Source: an uncultured Erythrobacter sp. (GTDB taxonomy: Bacteria; Pseudomonadota; Alphaproteobacteria; Sphingomonadales; Sphingomonadaceae). Taken from it: 64,000 bases of DNA. The stretch covers positions 1,116,001 to 1,180,000 of the forward strand of contig CANNBH010000001.1 of assembly GCA_947502815.1 (NCBI GenBank). The letters run 5' to 3'. A model generated the notes under the pieces. It saw only the letters and a program-made list of their open reading frames with translations, did no database searches and was not told where the DNA came from. Positions within the stretch are counted from its first letter, which is position 1. Each line of letters begins with the position of its first letter. The position numbers and the translations under genes were made by a program. Shown here one piece after another: positions 17,867 to 27,244 of this stretch.

Positions 17867-18712
17867 CTAAGAGATTGCGCGCGCCAATCGCACAAATTCT
17901 TCCACGCTTACTGTCTCAGCCCGCCTCGTGGGTTGGATACCCACCGTCTCAAGAGCATCGAGCGCGCCGGGCACGCCTTTCAAACTTTGACGCAGCATTT
18001 TGCGGCGCTGGCCAAAGGCGGCTTCGGTCAGGCGTTCCAGAACCCGCGCAGACACTCCTTCCGGCTCAGCGCCGGGGGTCACATGGACAATCGCGCTCAT
18101 CACTTTGGGCGGCGGGGTAAAGGCGCTGCGGTGGACTTTCATCGCCAGCTTTGCGTGGGATCGCCACTGCGCCAACACAGCGAGGCGGCCATAGGCGCTG
18201 CTGCCGGGTCTGGAGACGATCCGCTCTGCCACTTCGCGTTGAAACATCAGGGTCAGCGATTGCCATTGCGGGGGCCACGCCTCGTCGCCCTTGGCTCCGC
18301 TGAGCCATTTGACAAACAGGGCCGTACCAACATTGTAGGGCAGATTGGAGAGGACATGAAACGGATCGCGCTCACCGGTTTGAGAGATGATCGTCCCGTG
18401 ATCCAATTTCATCGCGTCGCCTTCGATCACGGTCAGCTGTCCGGGAAAAGCGTCGCTGAGTTCGGCCAAGGCGGGCAGGCACCGGCTGTCCATTTCAATC
18501 GCTGTCACTCGCGCGCCGGCCCGCAACAAAGCGCGTGTCAATCCGCCGGGGCCGGGCCCCACTTCCAGCACGTTCTGCCCGGTCAGATCTCCCGGAAGCG
18601 CGGCTATGCGGTCCAGCAATTGCTCATCAAGCAGGAAGTTTTGCCCCAAGGCCTTTGACGCGCTCAGCCCATGGGCAGCGATGGTCTCTCGAATGGGGGG
18701 AAGATCAGGCAT
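17867..18712 (-). CDS. rsmA: 16S rRNA (adenine1518/1519-N6)-dimethyltransferase
   Basis: A 281-residue KsgA/RsmA enzyme that dimethylates two adjacent adenines in the 3' hairpin of 16S rRNA during 30S maturation. Visible motifs are GQNFL (23-27), the SAM loop EVGPGPGGLT (50-59), EGDA, the active-site NLPYN (123-127) and VHRSAFTPPPKV. It overlaps pdxA by 8 nt and ends the leftward lptD-surA-pdxA-rsmA cluster, an order conserved widely in proteobacteria. Confidence 0.96.
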   Translation of the reverse strand: MPDLPPIRETIAAHGLSASKALGQNFLLDEQLLDRIAALPGDLTGQNVLEVGPGPGGLTRALLRAGARVTAIEMDSRCLPALAELSDAFPGQLTVIEGDAMKLDHGTIISQTGERDPFHVLSNLPYNVGTALFVKWLSGAKGDEAWPPQWQSLTLMFQREVAERIVSRPGSSAYGRLAVLAQWRSHAKLAMKVHRSAFTPPPKVMSAIVHVTPGAEPEGVSARVLERLTEAAFGQRRKMLRQSLKGVPGALDALETVGIQPTRRAETVSVEEFVRLARAIS

Positions 18713-19706
18713 GGCCAGACCGCGCCGCGGCGCATTCCCCGGCCATGCGGATCGCCGCGATCATGGCGCTGGGATCTGCCGTGCCGCTGCCAGCAATATC
18801 AAACGCGGTGCCGTGATCGGGTGATGTGCGAATGATCGGCAGGCCAAGCGTGACATTGACGCCTTCATCAAACTCAATCGCTTTGATCGGGATCAGCGCC
18901 TGATCGTGATACATGCACAAGGCCGCATCATAGGTCTGCCGCATTCTGGGCGTGAACAAAGCATCGCCGGGCACAGGGCCGATCACATCGAAACCTTCAT
19001 CGCGCAGCTGAGTGATCGCGGGCTCAATATAGAGCGCCTCTTCATTGCCGAACTGGCCGTTTTCGCCCGAATGCGGGTTCAACCCGGCAATCGCGAGGCG
19101 CGGATTGGAAAGGCCAAAATCCTTGGACAAGGCGGCGGCCACGATGCGCGCTTTATGCGTGATCAATTCTGCTGAAATGAGCGAGGGCACTGCCGAAAGA
19201 GCAACATGCACCGTCAGCGGCACCGTGCGAAGCGTTGGCCCGGCTAGCATCATCACCGCATCATCGGGTGCCAATCCGCACACTTGGGCAAGGAATTCGG
19301 TCTGTCCGGGATATTCAAACCCAACCCGTGTGAGCCCGGCCTTGCTAACCGGAGCCGTGACCAGCGCGCTGGCTTTGCGTTCGATGACGCACCGCGTGGC
19401 CTCTGCCAAAGAATGCAGCGCGAGCGCCGCGCCTTCGTCCCCCGGAGCACCCGGTGTGTATGGCGCGTCCATACCCTTGAGCACAGGCAAACCATCGGCA
19501 AAGGCTTCATTTGCCTCGGCAGGGTCCGTGATCGCAACAACCGGGCAGCGGGCGCCGAGAAGCTCTTCGGCATTGGCGAGCACCTGAGCGCCGCCGACCA
19601 CGAAAAATGGCTGAGCGCTGCCCGCCAATTGGCGATAGCTGCCTAGGACAATTTCTGGTCCAATCCCCGCAGGATCACCCAGCGAAATCGCGAGTGGGGG
19701 CGTCAC
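18705..19706 (-). CDS. pdxA: 4-hydroxythreonine-4-phosphate dehydrogenase
   Basis: A 333-residue PdxA of pyridoxal-5'-phosphate synthesis. Typical segments are AISLGDPAGIGPEIV at the start, TAPVSKAGL, GLNPHSGENG and CMYHDQALIPIKAIEF (metal-binding His and Asp). The start is GTG at 19706; a TTG directly before it is an alternative. It follows surA by 12 bp and overlaps rsmA. A C-terminal STSPDHGTAFDIAG-like segment (RTSPDHGTAFDIAG) confirms the family. Confidence 0.95.
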   Translation of the reverse strand: MTPPLAISLGDPAGIGPEIVLGSYRQLAGSAQPFFVVGGAQVLANAEELLGARCPVVAITDPAEANEAFADGLPVLKGMDAPYTPGAPGDEGAALALHSLAEATRCVIERKASALVTAPVSKAGLTRVGFEYPGQTEFLAQVCGLAPDDAVMMLAGPTLRTVPLTVHVALSAVPSLISAELITHKARIVAAALSKDFGLSNPRLAIAGLNPHSGENGQFGNEEALYIEPAITQLRDEGFDVIGPVPGDALFTPRMRQTYDAALCMYHDQALIPIKAIEFDEGVNVTLGLPIIRTSPDHGTAFDIAGSGTADPSAMIAAIRMAGECAAARSGHA

Positions 19707-19718
19707 CAAGGAATTAAC

Positions 19719-21089
19719 TCAATTGTATTCGATATAGGCGTCGTTGCGCAGGTCGCGCAGGTAACGCTGGGCACGCTTGTTGATGCGTTCTTCCTCAATC
19801 GAACGCATGACCGAATCAAACGTCGGTGCGCCCGCATCTTCGGGATCTTCGCGGCCGCACAGCATCAAAACACGCACGCCATCCGCCGCGCTGCCAAACG
19901 GCGGTGTGGTCTGGCCGACTTGCAAGCCTAGAAGAATGTTTTGAAGTTGATCAGGCAATTGGCTCGCCTGAATTTCGTTGTTTGTTACGACCGTTGCGCC
20001 CAGCAATTGCTCCGCGCTTTCCGCATCGGAGCAGCTGCGCAATTCGCTTACAAAGGTGGCGAATTGCTCAATTCGGCCAGAGGCGGCCTCATCGCTGGTC
20101 CCTGCAGGGAATGAGATAGAGATCTGTTTGAGGCTGAGGATCGCATCGCGCGGATCTGCGCCCAAAACTTGCTGTTTATCGATCAAATAGATGATTGTGA
20201 AACCACCGGGGATCTCAAGCGGCCCAACCAATTGGCCAGTTTGCATTTGGCGCACAGCGTTGGCCATCGCAGGGGGCAGAGTTTCCAACCGCAAAAAGCC
20301 GGTGTCACCGCCAACAACCGCCGTTGTCGCTTCGGAGAATTGCCGCGCATAGGCCACAAAACTGCCGCCTTGCTCCAATTGCTGCATAATCCGCTGCATA
20401 TTTTGGGCCACCGCCTCGCGGTTTTCCAAGGTCGCGTTCATATAGATTTCGCCGAGGCGATATTCGTCGGTACCGCGCGCTTCTTCAAGCCGGCGCAGAA
20501 CTTCATTCACTTCTTCGGCGGACACATTGATGAATGGGGTGATGTTCCGGCGCAGCAGGTTTTCCCATGCCAATTCGCCTTCGATCTGGCGTTTCAGCGC
20601 GCTGGGCGATGATCCGATCGAACTGAGGTATTCGTCCATGCGTTCTGGGTTTTGGCCAAAGTTTTGCGCGGCCAATTGTTGATAGGTTTGTTCAACCTGA
20701 GCGCGCTCAGCTGGCAATTCCTGCGCAACGGCGGCCTGAATTTTGAGCGTTTCGTCGATCAAATTGCGAAACACCTGCTGGCGCAAACGCTGCAATTCTG
20801 AATCGGACACGGTGGCGTCAGATGCGTTGGTGACCAGCGCAACGCGTTGATCGATATCGGTGCCGGTGATCACATACCCATTCACGACCGCTGTGGCGGC
20901 GCGGTCATTGGGGTTTTCGCTGCCCATGATTGTGAAATTTTCGGGGATGCCCAACGGGTTGTTTGATGTTGGCGCGGCAGTGGTTTGCGCAGCAAGCGGC
21001 GCGATTGAAACCAACGAGACCGCCGATAAAGCGATCAAGCCAGCGGCTCCGATAAATGTACGTGTCTTCAAAAATGCCTTAGCCGTCAC
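19719..21089 (-). CDS. surA: Periplasmic peptidyl-prolyl isomerase/chaperone SurA
   Basis: A 456-residue SurA-like protein that escorts outer-membrane proteins. It has a signal peptide (MTAKAFLKTRTFIGAAG..., cleavage near LAAQ), a SurA N-terminal domain (VNGYVITGTDIDQRVAL), and one clear parvulin domain (YRLGEIYMNATLEN to GGDTGFLRLETLPPAM, GFTIIYLID). The start is taken as GTG at 21089, which gives a compact signal peptide after GGGA; a longer frame from 21140 lacks a ribosome site. The neighbour lptD encodes a known SurA client. Confidence 0.88.
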   Translation of the reverse strand: MTAKAFLKTRTFIGAAGLIALSAVSLVSIAPLAAQTTAAPTSNNPLGIPENFTIMGSENPNDRAATAVVNGYVITGTDIDQRVALVTNASDATVSDSELQRLRQQVFRNLIDETLKIQAAVAQELPAERAQVEQTYQQLAAQNFGQNPERMDEYLSSIGSSPSALKRQIEGELAWENLLRRNITPFINVSAEEVNEVLRRLEEARGTDEYRLGEIYMNATLENREAVAQNMQRIMQQLEQGGSFVAYARQFSEATTAVVGGDTGFLRLETLPPAMANAVRQMQTGQLVGPLEIPGGFTIIYLIDKQQVLGADPRDAILSLKQISISFPAGTSDEAASGRIEQFATFVSELRSCSDAESAEQLLGATVVTNNEIQASQLPDQLQNILLGLQVGQTTPPFGSAADGVRVLMLCGREDPEDAGAPTFDSVMRSIEEERINKRAQRYLRDLRNDAYIEYN

Positions 21090-21310
21090 AATGGTAATCC
21101 CGGTTGTTGTAAGTTCGATCCAATGCAGCCCCGATTGCATCAGATTGTGCCCGAAAACTTGGGCGAATTAACGAATGAACCTATGCGGCTTAACCTTGGC
21201 TGAGCCTGCTCGATTTGCCCTTTAACTCGTTTTTGTGATGCTGCCAATTCGCGCGATAAGCTTTCGGGGGAGGGCGGCATTCGCGCATGGCCGCTGTTTG
21301 TCGCTGCCCC

Positions 21311-23680
21311 TTATCTGAATCCCAAATTGCGCAAGGCAAAGAACAGCTGAAAACTGTTGCCGCGTTCTGCATCGCCCGCGCTGATGAAATCGCGTCGCCA
21401 CGTTGCGCCAAATTCGATGCAATCATCGCTGTATGCAATGCCAAGCCGCGTGCGGATCGGTTCAAATCCGTCCGGCGCAAAGACAGGGTCTTCGGCCGCG
21501 CTGGTCAGGTTAAAGACGCCCGATCCAAACACCGACCAATGGCGCCCGATGGTGAACCGCCCGGCGGCGCGAATTTCCTCGCGGTCCTGCAAATCTTCGA
21601 CCGTCTGAATATCGCGGTTTAGCCGCAGATAGCCAAGTTCGAAGTAATTGCGCTGTGATCCGATGGTGGCGTCGATTTCGTTGCGGCGTATGGCAAAGCT
21701 GTCTTTGTCGATGCGGAACCGGTGCGTGAAGGCAAGGTCATTGCGCAGGCGCACCTCTGTCCGCCCGACAAAGTCGGAAACGCGCTCAGAAAGGCCCGTT
21801 CCATCGGGGAAGATTTCCCGCTCGGTTGAGAATCGGTAGGACTGGCCGATGTTCGATTTTACCCGCAATCCCGGACGCGTCAGTTCCCAATCCAGACCCC
21901 AAGTGACCCGCGTGCCGTCCTCCACCCGGTCATATCCGGGGAAACGATTTAAGGCGAAGAGGTTGGAATCTTCCAAGTCAATCGCGCGGGCATCTTCGTT
22001 CGGAACGGCTAGATTGCTAATGGGGGGTGAGGCAACGATTTGGACCCGCGGTTTAAAGACCTGCGTGCCGCCGAATGCTTCGCCGACAAAGGGCCATTCG
22101 ATGTCGATGGCCGCGGTTGCGATTCCGCGCGTGGTCCACCCTTCATTCCCGCGGTACACTTCGGTCAAAGTCGAAAGTGTGTCGTTCGTGTTGTAAACAT
22201 CGCCGCGCACCAGACCGGTCACCGTCACGACCTGACCAAAATCGGTCAACCTGCGCATATCCCACTTGGCCCCGACAAAGGCGCGCTGCGTGTCTTGCCC
22301 ATCTTCGCGGATCAGGCTGAGCGTGTTGGCCTGCAATTGGACCTCTCCGCCGAGAACCGGATCATTGAGGATATGGCGGTAATCAAAGGCGGGCAGAGCG
22401 ACCGGGATTTGGCCTTGATCGGCGTTAATCCGCAAAGTCTGCGTGGCCCACCCGGCCAAGCTTAGGTAAGAATTGTCATCAATCCGCTCCAGATTGATGG
22501 TCGAGCGAAGCCGGTCATCCCGGCTGAGGTCATAGCGGCGCAGAAAGGTTCTGTCGCTTGCCAGCCGGACCGATCCGGTCAGGCTCCATTCGGGCGACAG
22601 CAGGAATTTGCCATTGGCAAAAAGATATCCGCGCGGGTCGCTTTCTGTCGTGGGCGTGGCGCCAAAATTGGAAACCCGGCTGCTGGACGTGGCGTATCCG
22701 GTGATTTGATACGCGCCTTTTTCAGTCAGGTGCCGCCACTGTGCGGAAACCATCGGGGCGACGTTGGAATAGACCGATGTGCTAAGCGTCAGGTCTTTGT
22801 TTTCGGCCAGACGCAAATAATATTCGCCTGTCACTTCCAATCCGTTGACCTGATCAAAGCGGATATCGGGGACCAAAAACCCGCTTTCCGCGCGGCCATC
22901 GGTCCGAATGGCAAGGCCGGGCAAGGGCAAAATGCGCGCGCCAAACAATTCCAGAACGGCGCCATCAAAGCTAACCCGCGCCTCGTCCGGGTCATAAGTC
23001 ACTCGGTCGGCAGTGATGCGCCAACTGGGGTCCTGCTCGCAACCATCGACATCAGTGATCGCGCAGGCTGAATAGGCAGCGTCGGTAAGCAGGACTCTGC
23101 CGTCTTCATTCCGCTGCGCCGAACGCGCGGCCAGCCGCCCGCCTTGGCGCAGAGCAAGCAGCAAATCGTCCATTGCGCCCGCTTCGAACCGGTCGTTTAG
23201 AACCAGGCTTTCGGTGAAGACTTGATTGCCGATTGTGTCGACGAAACGGACGTTTCCGCGCGCCACAATTTCTCCGGTCCCTCTGTCCCATACGACTTCG
23301 TTGGCGCGAACAGAGGCATCCTCTGACCGCAAAATGACGTCGCCGCGAGCGGTTACGGTGTTGGCGACATTGTCATAGGCGACCTGTTCCGCTTCGAAAC
23401 TGATTTGGTCGCCGTCTTCATCCGTTTGAGCGTCGATGTTGACCACGTCGACCTCCGCAGGCGCAATCAATTCGCGCCTAGCTTCGCTGCCGTGCGCGAC
23501 CAGAGTCTCGGATGTCAGATCGTCTTGTTCTTCTTGAGAAGCCGGACGTTCCTGCGCAGCCGCTGGCATTGCGGTGCCGAACAAGGCCAGCGTCACCGCG
23601 GCCAGCCCAAGTGGACTGGTCATACAGCGCAAAGGCACACGCTTGTTTCTTGGAACAGTAACGCTGGAAACTCCCGACAT
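21311..23680 (-). CDS. lptD: LPS-assembly outer-membrane protein LptD
   Basis: A 789-residue LptD that inserts lipopolysaccharide into the outer leaflet with LptE. After the signal peptide (ending MPAAAQ) and an acidic stretch there is an OstA-type beta-jellyroll (FEAEQVAYDNVANTVTARGD) followed by a large beta-barrel rich in alternating aromatic strands and ending RNLGFR. Cysteines are few (CAITDVDGC, SDDC), so the four-Cys disulfide pattern of E. coli is not obvious. ATG at 23680 is chosen; ATG at 23623 (MTSPLG) is a shorter alternative. Divergent from pepA. Confidence 0.92.
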   Translation of the reverse strand: MSGVSSVTVPRNKRVPLRCMTSPLGLAAVTLALFGTAMPAAAQERPASQEEQDDLTSETLVAHGSEARRELIAPAEVDVVNIDAQTDEDGDQISFEAEQVAYDNVANTVTARGDVILRSEDASVRANEVVWDRGTGEIVARGNVRFVDTIGNQVFTESLVLNDRFEAGAMDDLLLALRQGGRLAARSAQRNEDGRVLLTDAAYSACAITDVDGCEQDPSWRITADRVTYDPDEARVSFDGAVLELFGARILPLPGLAIRTDGRAESGFLVPDIRFDQVNGLEVTGEYYLRLAENKDLTLSTSVYSNVAPMVSAQWRHLTEKGAYQITGYATSSSRVSNFGATPTTESDPRGYLFANGKFLLSPEWSLTGSVRLASDRTFLRRYDLSRDDRLRSTINLERIDDNSYLSLAGWATQTLRINADQGQIPVALPAFDYRHILNDPVLGGEVQLQANTLSLIREDGQDTQRAFVGAKWDMRRLTDFGQVVTVTGLVRGDVYNTNDTLSTLTEVYRGNEGWTTRGIATAAIDIEWPFVGEAFGGTQVFKPRVQIVASPPISNLAVPNEDARAIDLEDSNLFALNRFPGYDRVEDGTRVTWGLDWELTRPGLRVKSNIGQSYRFSTEREIFPDGTGLSERVSDFVGRTEVRLRNDLAFTHRFRIDKDSFAIRRNEIDATIGSQRNYFELGYLRLNRDIQTVEDLQDREEIRAAGRFTIGRHWSVFGSGVFNLTSAAEDPVFAPDGFEPIRTRLGIAYSDDCIEFGATWRRDFISAGDAERGNSFQLFFALRNLGFR

Positions 23681-23838
23681 GGCTTGCCTATTGCACCGCT
23701 CGCGCCTAATCGCAATCACCTGTCTACGGGCACAATTTTTATTCGGATCAAGCGTGGCAAACGATGGTCCGAACAACTTCACTTGTGACCCATTTTCCCG
23801 ACTGAGTTTTTACAGTCGATGAACACGTCGGAGCGTCC

Positions 23839-25296
23839 ATGAAAATCCTCTTTGCCGAAACATCTCCCGTCAATGTCCGTCTGATCGCTCGGATCGTCAA
23901 TCAAGGGGATGCGCTAACCGACCTTGATCCCGCCATGGCCGACGGCGCGCCAGCGGCCCGGTTTAAGGGCGGCGTGGGCCAAGTGTTTGAAGGCTTCGTG
24001 ATGATTGACGATGCGCTGAAACGCGTCGCCATCGCCGGGGCGGGGGAGCCTGATGCCGCCAAGCGGGCGTTGAATTTGGAGCGTGCGGGTGCGGCCTTGG
24101 CTGCGAAATATCTGCGTTCTGGCGAAACAGAGATGGTGGTTGACCTTGGTCATGCCGGTCTGTCTGGCGAAGACGCTGCGGCGGTTTTGCTGGGCACGCG
24201 CCTGCGCAGTTGGGCGTTTGACACATACCGCACGACATTGGCGGCGGAAAAACAAATCACTTTAACCGCAGTGCATGTGATCGGCGCGCCAGAGGGAACT
24301 TTGGAAGCGTGGGAAACTGCAAAGGCGGTGGCAACTGGCACCGAATTCACCAAACGATTGATCACGCTGCCCGCCAATATCCTATACCCTGAAAGCTTCG
24401 TTGCAGAATGCGAGAAAGCCTTTGAAGGCACCGGCGCTGAGCTGACTGTGCTTGACGAGGCGCAGATGGAGAAGCTTGGCATGGGCGCGCTGCTGGGTGT
24501 GGGGCAGGGTTCTGTTCGCGCATCGCGGATGCTGGCGATCCGTTGGAACGGCGGCAAAGCGGGCGAGAAGCCAACCGCGTTTGTGGGCAAGGGTGTTACC
24601 TTTGATACAGGCGGCATCTCGCTCAAGCCGCCTCCCGGAATGGAAGACATGAAGTGGGACATGGGCGGTGCCGGCGCGGTCGCTGGCGGCATGCTCTCAC
24701 TGGTCCTGCGCAAGGCAAAGGCGAACGTCGTCGCGGTCATGGGGCTGGTGGAAAATATGCCCGATGGCAACGCGCAGCGCCCCGGCGATGTTGTAACCAC
24801 CATGAGCGGCCAAACGGTCGAAGTTCTCAACACCGATGCCGAAGGGCGTTTGGTTCTGTGTGATGCGCTGCATTGGTGTCAGGAAGAGTTCAAACCGGCG
24901 CGGATCGTCGATTTTGCAACTCTGACAGGCGCAATGATCATTGCTCTGGGCCATGAATATGGCGGTGTGTTCTCAAATGACGATGGCCTTGCCGATCAAT
25001 TGACGGCGGCTGGCACGGCGACAGGTGACAAGCTTTGGCGTCTGCCTATCGGCCCCGCCTATGACAAACTGATCGACAGTCCCATCGCCGACATTAAGAA
25101 CGTCGGCCCGCGGCCTGCAGGTTCAATCACCGCGGCTCAGTTCCTGCATCGCTTCATCAAAAAGGGCACCCCGTGGGCGCATTGCGACATTGCGGGCATG
25201 GTGTTCTCTGACAAGCCGGGACACAGTTGGGACAAGGGCGCAACCGGATATGGTGCGCGTCTGATCAACCAATTCATCGCTGACAACGCGGAGTAA
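23839..25296 (+). CDS. pepA: Leucyl aminopeptidase (M17, PepA)
   Basis: A 485-residue cytosolic M17 aminopeptidase. The signature NTDAEGRL is at 331-338; the metal and catalytic Lys region is GKGVTFDTGGISLKPP. E. coli PepA also binds DNA at cer sites, but that cannot be judged here. The ATG has GGAG eight bases upstream. It is followed by a DUF2256 gene and holC; pepA next to holC is a common proteobacterial arrangement. Confidence 0.95.
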   Translation: MKILFAETSPVNVRLIARIVNQGDALTDLDPAMADGAPAARFKGGVGQVFEGFVMIDDALKRVAIAGAGEPDAAKRALNLERAGAALAAKYLRSGETEMVVDLGHAGLSGEDAAAVLLGTRLRSWAFDTYRTTLAAEKQITLTAVHVIGAPEGTLEAWETAKAVATGTEFTKRLITLPANILYPESFVAECEKAFEGTGAELTVLDEAQMEKLGMGALLGVGQGSVRASRMLAIRWNGGKAGEKPTAFVGKGVTFDTGGISLKPPPGMEDMKWDMGGAGAVAGGMLSLVLRKAKANVVAVMGLVENMPDGNAQRPGDVVTTMSGQTVEVLNTDAEGRLVLCDALHWCQEEFKPARIVDFATLTGAMIIALGHEYGGVFSNDDGLADQLTAAGTATGDKLWRLPIGPAYDKLIDSPIADIKNVGPRPAGSITAAQFLHRFIKKGTPWAHCDIAGMVFSDKPGHSWDKGATGYGARLINQFIADNAE

Positions 25297-25402
25297 GAAT
25301 GGGATTGGCTTTGCCCGATCGGCATGAAAAGCCACAAAGGCGTCAATCCACTTGGGCGCCCGTGCGCAGCGATGGGTGTGCGCCGGGCTTGAGGCAGAAA
25401 TA

Positions 25403-25552
25403 ATGCCCAAGATGCGGAAGAAGTCAGACCTTCCGTCTAAGATTTGCGAAACCTGCGGTTTGCCGTTTAACTGGCGTAAGAAGTGGGAGCGGGATTGGGA
25501 CAATGTCCGCTATTGCTCTGAACGATGCAAGCGAATCAAGGGGGCGGCATGA
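25403..25552 (+). CDS. DUF2256 zinc-finger-like small protein
   Basis: A 49-residue basic protein with the DUF2256 pattern: [16 protein letters not shown] (Cys-x2-Cys), then [10 protein letters not shown] (Cys-x3-Cys). The four cysteines could bind one zinc ion. ATG at 25403 follows GAGGCAGAAATA. Its TGA overlaps the holC start by ATGA, so the two proteins are probably co-translated. DUF2256 has no established function. Confidence 0.82.
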   Translation: MPKMRKKSDLPSKICETCGLPFNWRKKWERDWDNVRYCSERCKRIKGAA

Positions 25553-25983
25553 AGGTAGATTTCTGGCAGTTGTCCCATGACCCGGTTGAAAAGGTCGTTG
25601 CCCTTATCGCGCAACGTGTGATGGATTCTGGTGAGCGATTGCTGGTGGTCAGCAAAGACGCCGATCAGCGAGAGGCGATTGCATGCACGCTTTGGAAAGC
25701 GGGTCCAGAGAGCTTCCTTGCCAATGGAGAAGCATCCGCGCCGGGGGCTGACCAACAACCTATCCTTTTGTCTGGCACCACTGAGGCGCAAAACACCGCC
25801 AGCCATATCATCTTTGCCGATGGCGAATACCGCGAGCCGGCAGGCTTTGATCGGGCCTTTCTTTTGTTTGACGACCAGACGGTTGAGGCCGCGCGCGGCA
25901 CCTGGCGCTCGCTTGATGAGGTTGAAGGGTTGGAGCGGTCCTTTTTCCGGCAAGAGGGCGGCAAATGGGCTAAGGTCGCCTGA
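25549..25983 (+). CDS. holC: DNA polymerase III subunit chi
   Basis: A 144-residue HolC. It begins [17 protein letters not shown] and contains [16 protein letters not shown], the conserved P-I-L-L region and [23 protein letters not shown]. Chi links the clamp loader to single-strand binding protein at the replication fork. The ATG overlaps the DUF2256 stop; the reading frame extends 8 codons upstream, but the MKVDFW start matches the family. Confidence 0.88.
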   Translation: MKVDFWQLSHDPVEKVVALIAQRVMDSGERLLVVSKDADQREAIACTLWKAGPESFLANGEASAPGADQQPILLSGTTEAQNTASHIIFADGEYREPAGFDRAFLLFDDQTVEAARGTWRSLDEVEGLERSFFRQEGGKWAKVA

Positions 25984-26021
25984 ACGCATTCCGCAACCAC
26001 AACGCCGCTTGGAAAATCATT

Positions 26022-26651
26022 ATGCGCCGCCTCTCCCTATTTATCATAGCCAGTGCAAGCTTGGCGCTATCCGCATGCGATGCAGATGGCACGCGGGCAG
26101 AATCGGGCGAAGAGGGCGCGGTTGGCGAATACACGATCGACCGGGAAAGCGGCACAGCCCGCATGGTGATCGAAACCCCCAATGGCGACGTTTCGATGCG
26201 CAGCGGCACCGATCTTGAGATCACGTTGCCCGATGGTTTCACGATCATGGAAGGGGCCAACATCCTTGAGGCGACGATCATTGATCAACCCAGCGCAACG
26301 GGCGCTTTGGTGCGGTTTGAGAGTGACAAGAGCCCGGCCGAAATTGCGCAATATTACCGCGCAGAGGCAGAGGCGGCTGGGATCGACATCCAGTTTCAGT
26401 CCGCCATTAACGGCGCTGCATTGTTCGGTGGACAAAGCCCAGCCGGCACGACGTTCTCTATGTCGGCTAGCCCCAATGTCCCGCGCACAAGCGATCTGGA
26501 TGACGCAAGCGAAGACGAAGAAGCCATCAGCGTCGATGCGGAATTGGCCGCCGATAGGGCCGGTGAAGAAGAGGGCAGCGGCATGCCGACAAAGGCCCAA
26601 TTGGTGTTTCGCACAGTGCCTGTTGTTTCCTCCGAAGCAGCGGCGGATTGA
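26022..26651 (+). CDS. Lipoprotein of unknown function
   Basis: A 209-residue protein with a lipoprotein signal (MRRLSLFIIASASLALSAC, lipid Cys19). The mature part has a beta-rich first half (VIETPNGDVSMRSGTDLEITLPDGF), a segment resembling a small alpha/beta unit (SDKSPAEIAQYYRAEAEAAG), then an acidic region (DLDDASEDEEAIS) and a final short strand region. I do not recognise the family. It is 38 bp after holC and may share its transcript. Confidence 0.72.
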   Translation: MRRLSLFIIASASLALSACDADGTRAESGEEGAVGEYTIDRESGTARMVIETPNGDVSMRSGTDLEITLPDGFTIMEGANILEATIIDQPSATGALVRFESDKSPAEIAQYYRAEAEAAGIDIQFQSAINGAALFGGQSPAGTTFSMSASPNVPRTSDLDDASEDEEAISVDAELAADRAGEEEGSGMPTKAQLVFRTVPVVSSEAAAD

Positions 26652-26761
26652 CCTAAAGCTTGTAATGCGGTGCTGCGCCGGGTAGAGGCGCGCCGGAAAT
26701 CATCCCCTGCGCGTTGCCTCAACGCAGGCGCGCAGCCCTCATTTAATCTAAGGAACACATC

Positions 26762-27184
26762 ATGGCGGTTACCCGCACCTTTTCGATCATCAAACCTGAT
26801 GCAACTCGCCGCAACCTGACCGGTGCCGTCACCGCAATGCTCGAAGGCGCTGGCCTGCGCGTTGTTGCGTCCAAGCGTATTCACATGACTAAAGAGCAAG
26901 CAGAAGGCTTTTACGCCGTGCACTCAGAGCGTCCGTTCTTTGGCGAACTCACTGAATTCATGATGAGCGAGCCTGTGGTTGTGCAAGTCCTCGAAGGCGA
27001 AGACGCTGTCACGCGCAACCGCGACATTATGGGCGCAACCAACCCAGCGGACGCCGCCGAAGGCACAATCCGCAAAGAACACGCCCTGTCGATCGGCGAA
27101 AACACCGTCCACGGCAGCGACAGCGAAGAGAACGCGAAGATCGAGATCGACTTCTTCTTCTCGGCAGACGAAATCGTCGGATAA
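26762..27184 (+). CDS. ndk: Nucleoside diphosphate kinase
   Basis: A 140-residue NDK that transfers gamma-phosphate between nucleotides. The start [13 protein letters not shown] and the active-site segment NTVHGSDS (phosphohistidine His117) are intact, and the length is standard. AAGGAA precedes the ATG. A strong terminator follows at 27206. Confidence 0.97.
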   Translation: MAVTRTFSIIKPDATRRNLTGAVTAMLEGAGLRVVASKRIHMTKEQAEGFYAVHSERPFFGELTEFMMSEPVVVQVLEGEDAVTRNRDIMGATNPADAAEGTIRKEHALSIGENTVHGSDSEENAKIEIDFFFSADEIVG

Positions 27185-27205
27185 GCGGTTCGCTTACCGA
27201 GTTTG

Positions 27206-27235
27206 AAAGGGCCGCCTGATTGAGCGGCCCTTTTT
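27206..27235 (+). terminator. Terminator of ndk
   Basis: A 10-bp perfect stem AAAGGGCCGC/GCGGCCCTTT with an 8-nt loop, overlapping a run of five T residues. The A-run on the left arm means it can also act for the leftward sulfotransferase transcript, whose stop is 10 bp away. Confidence 0.9.
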
Positions 27236-27244
27236 CGTTGGGGC

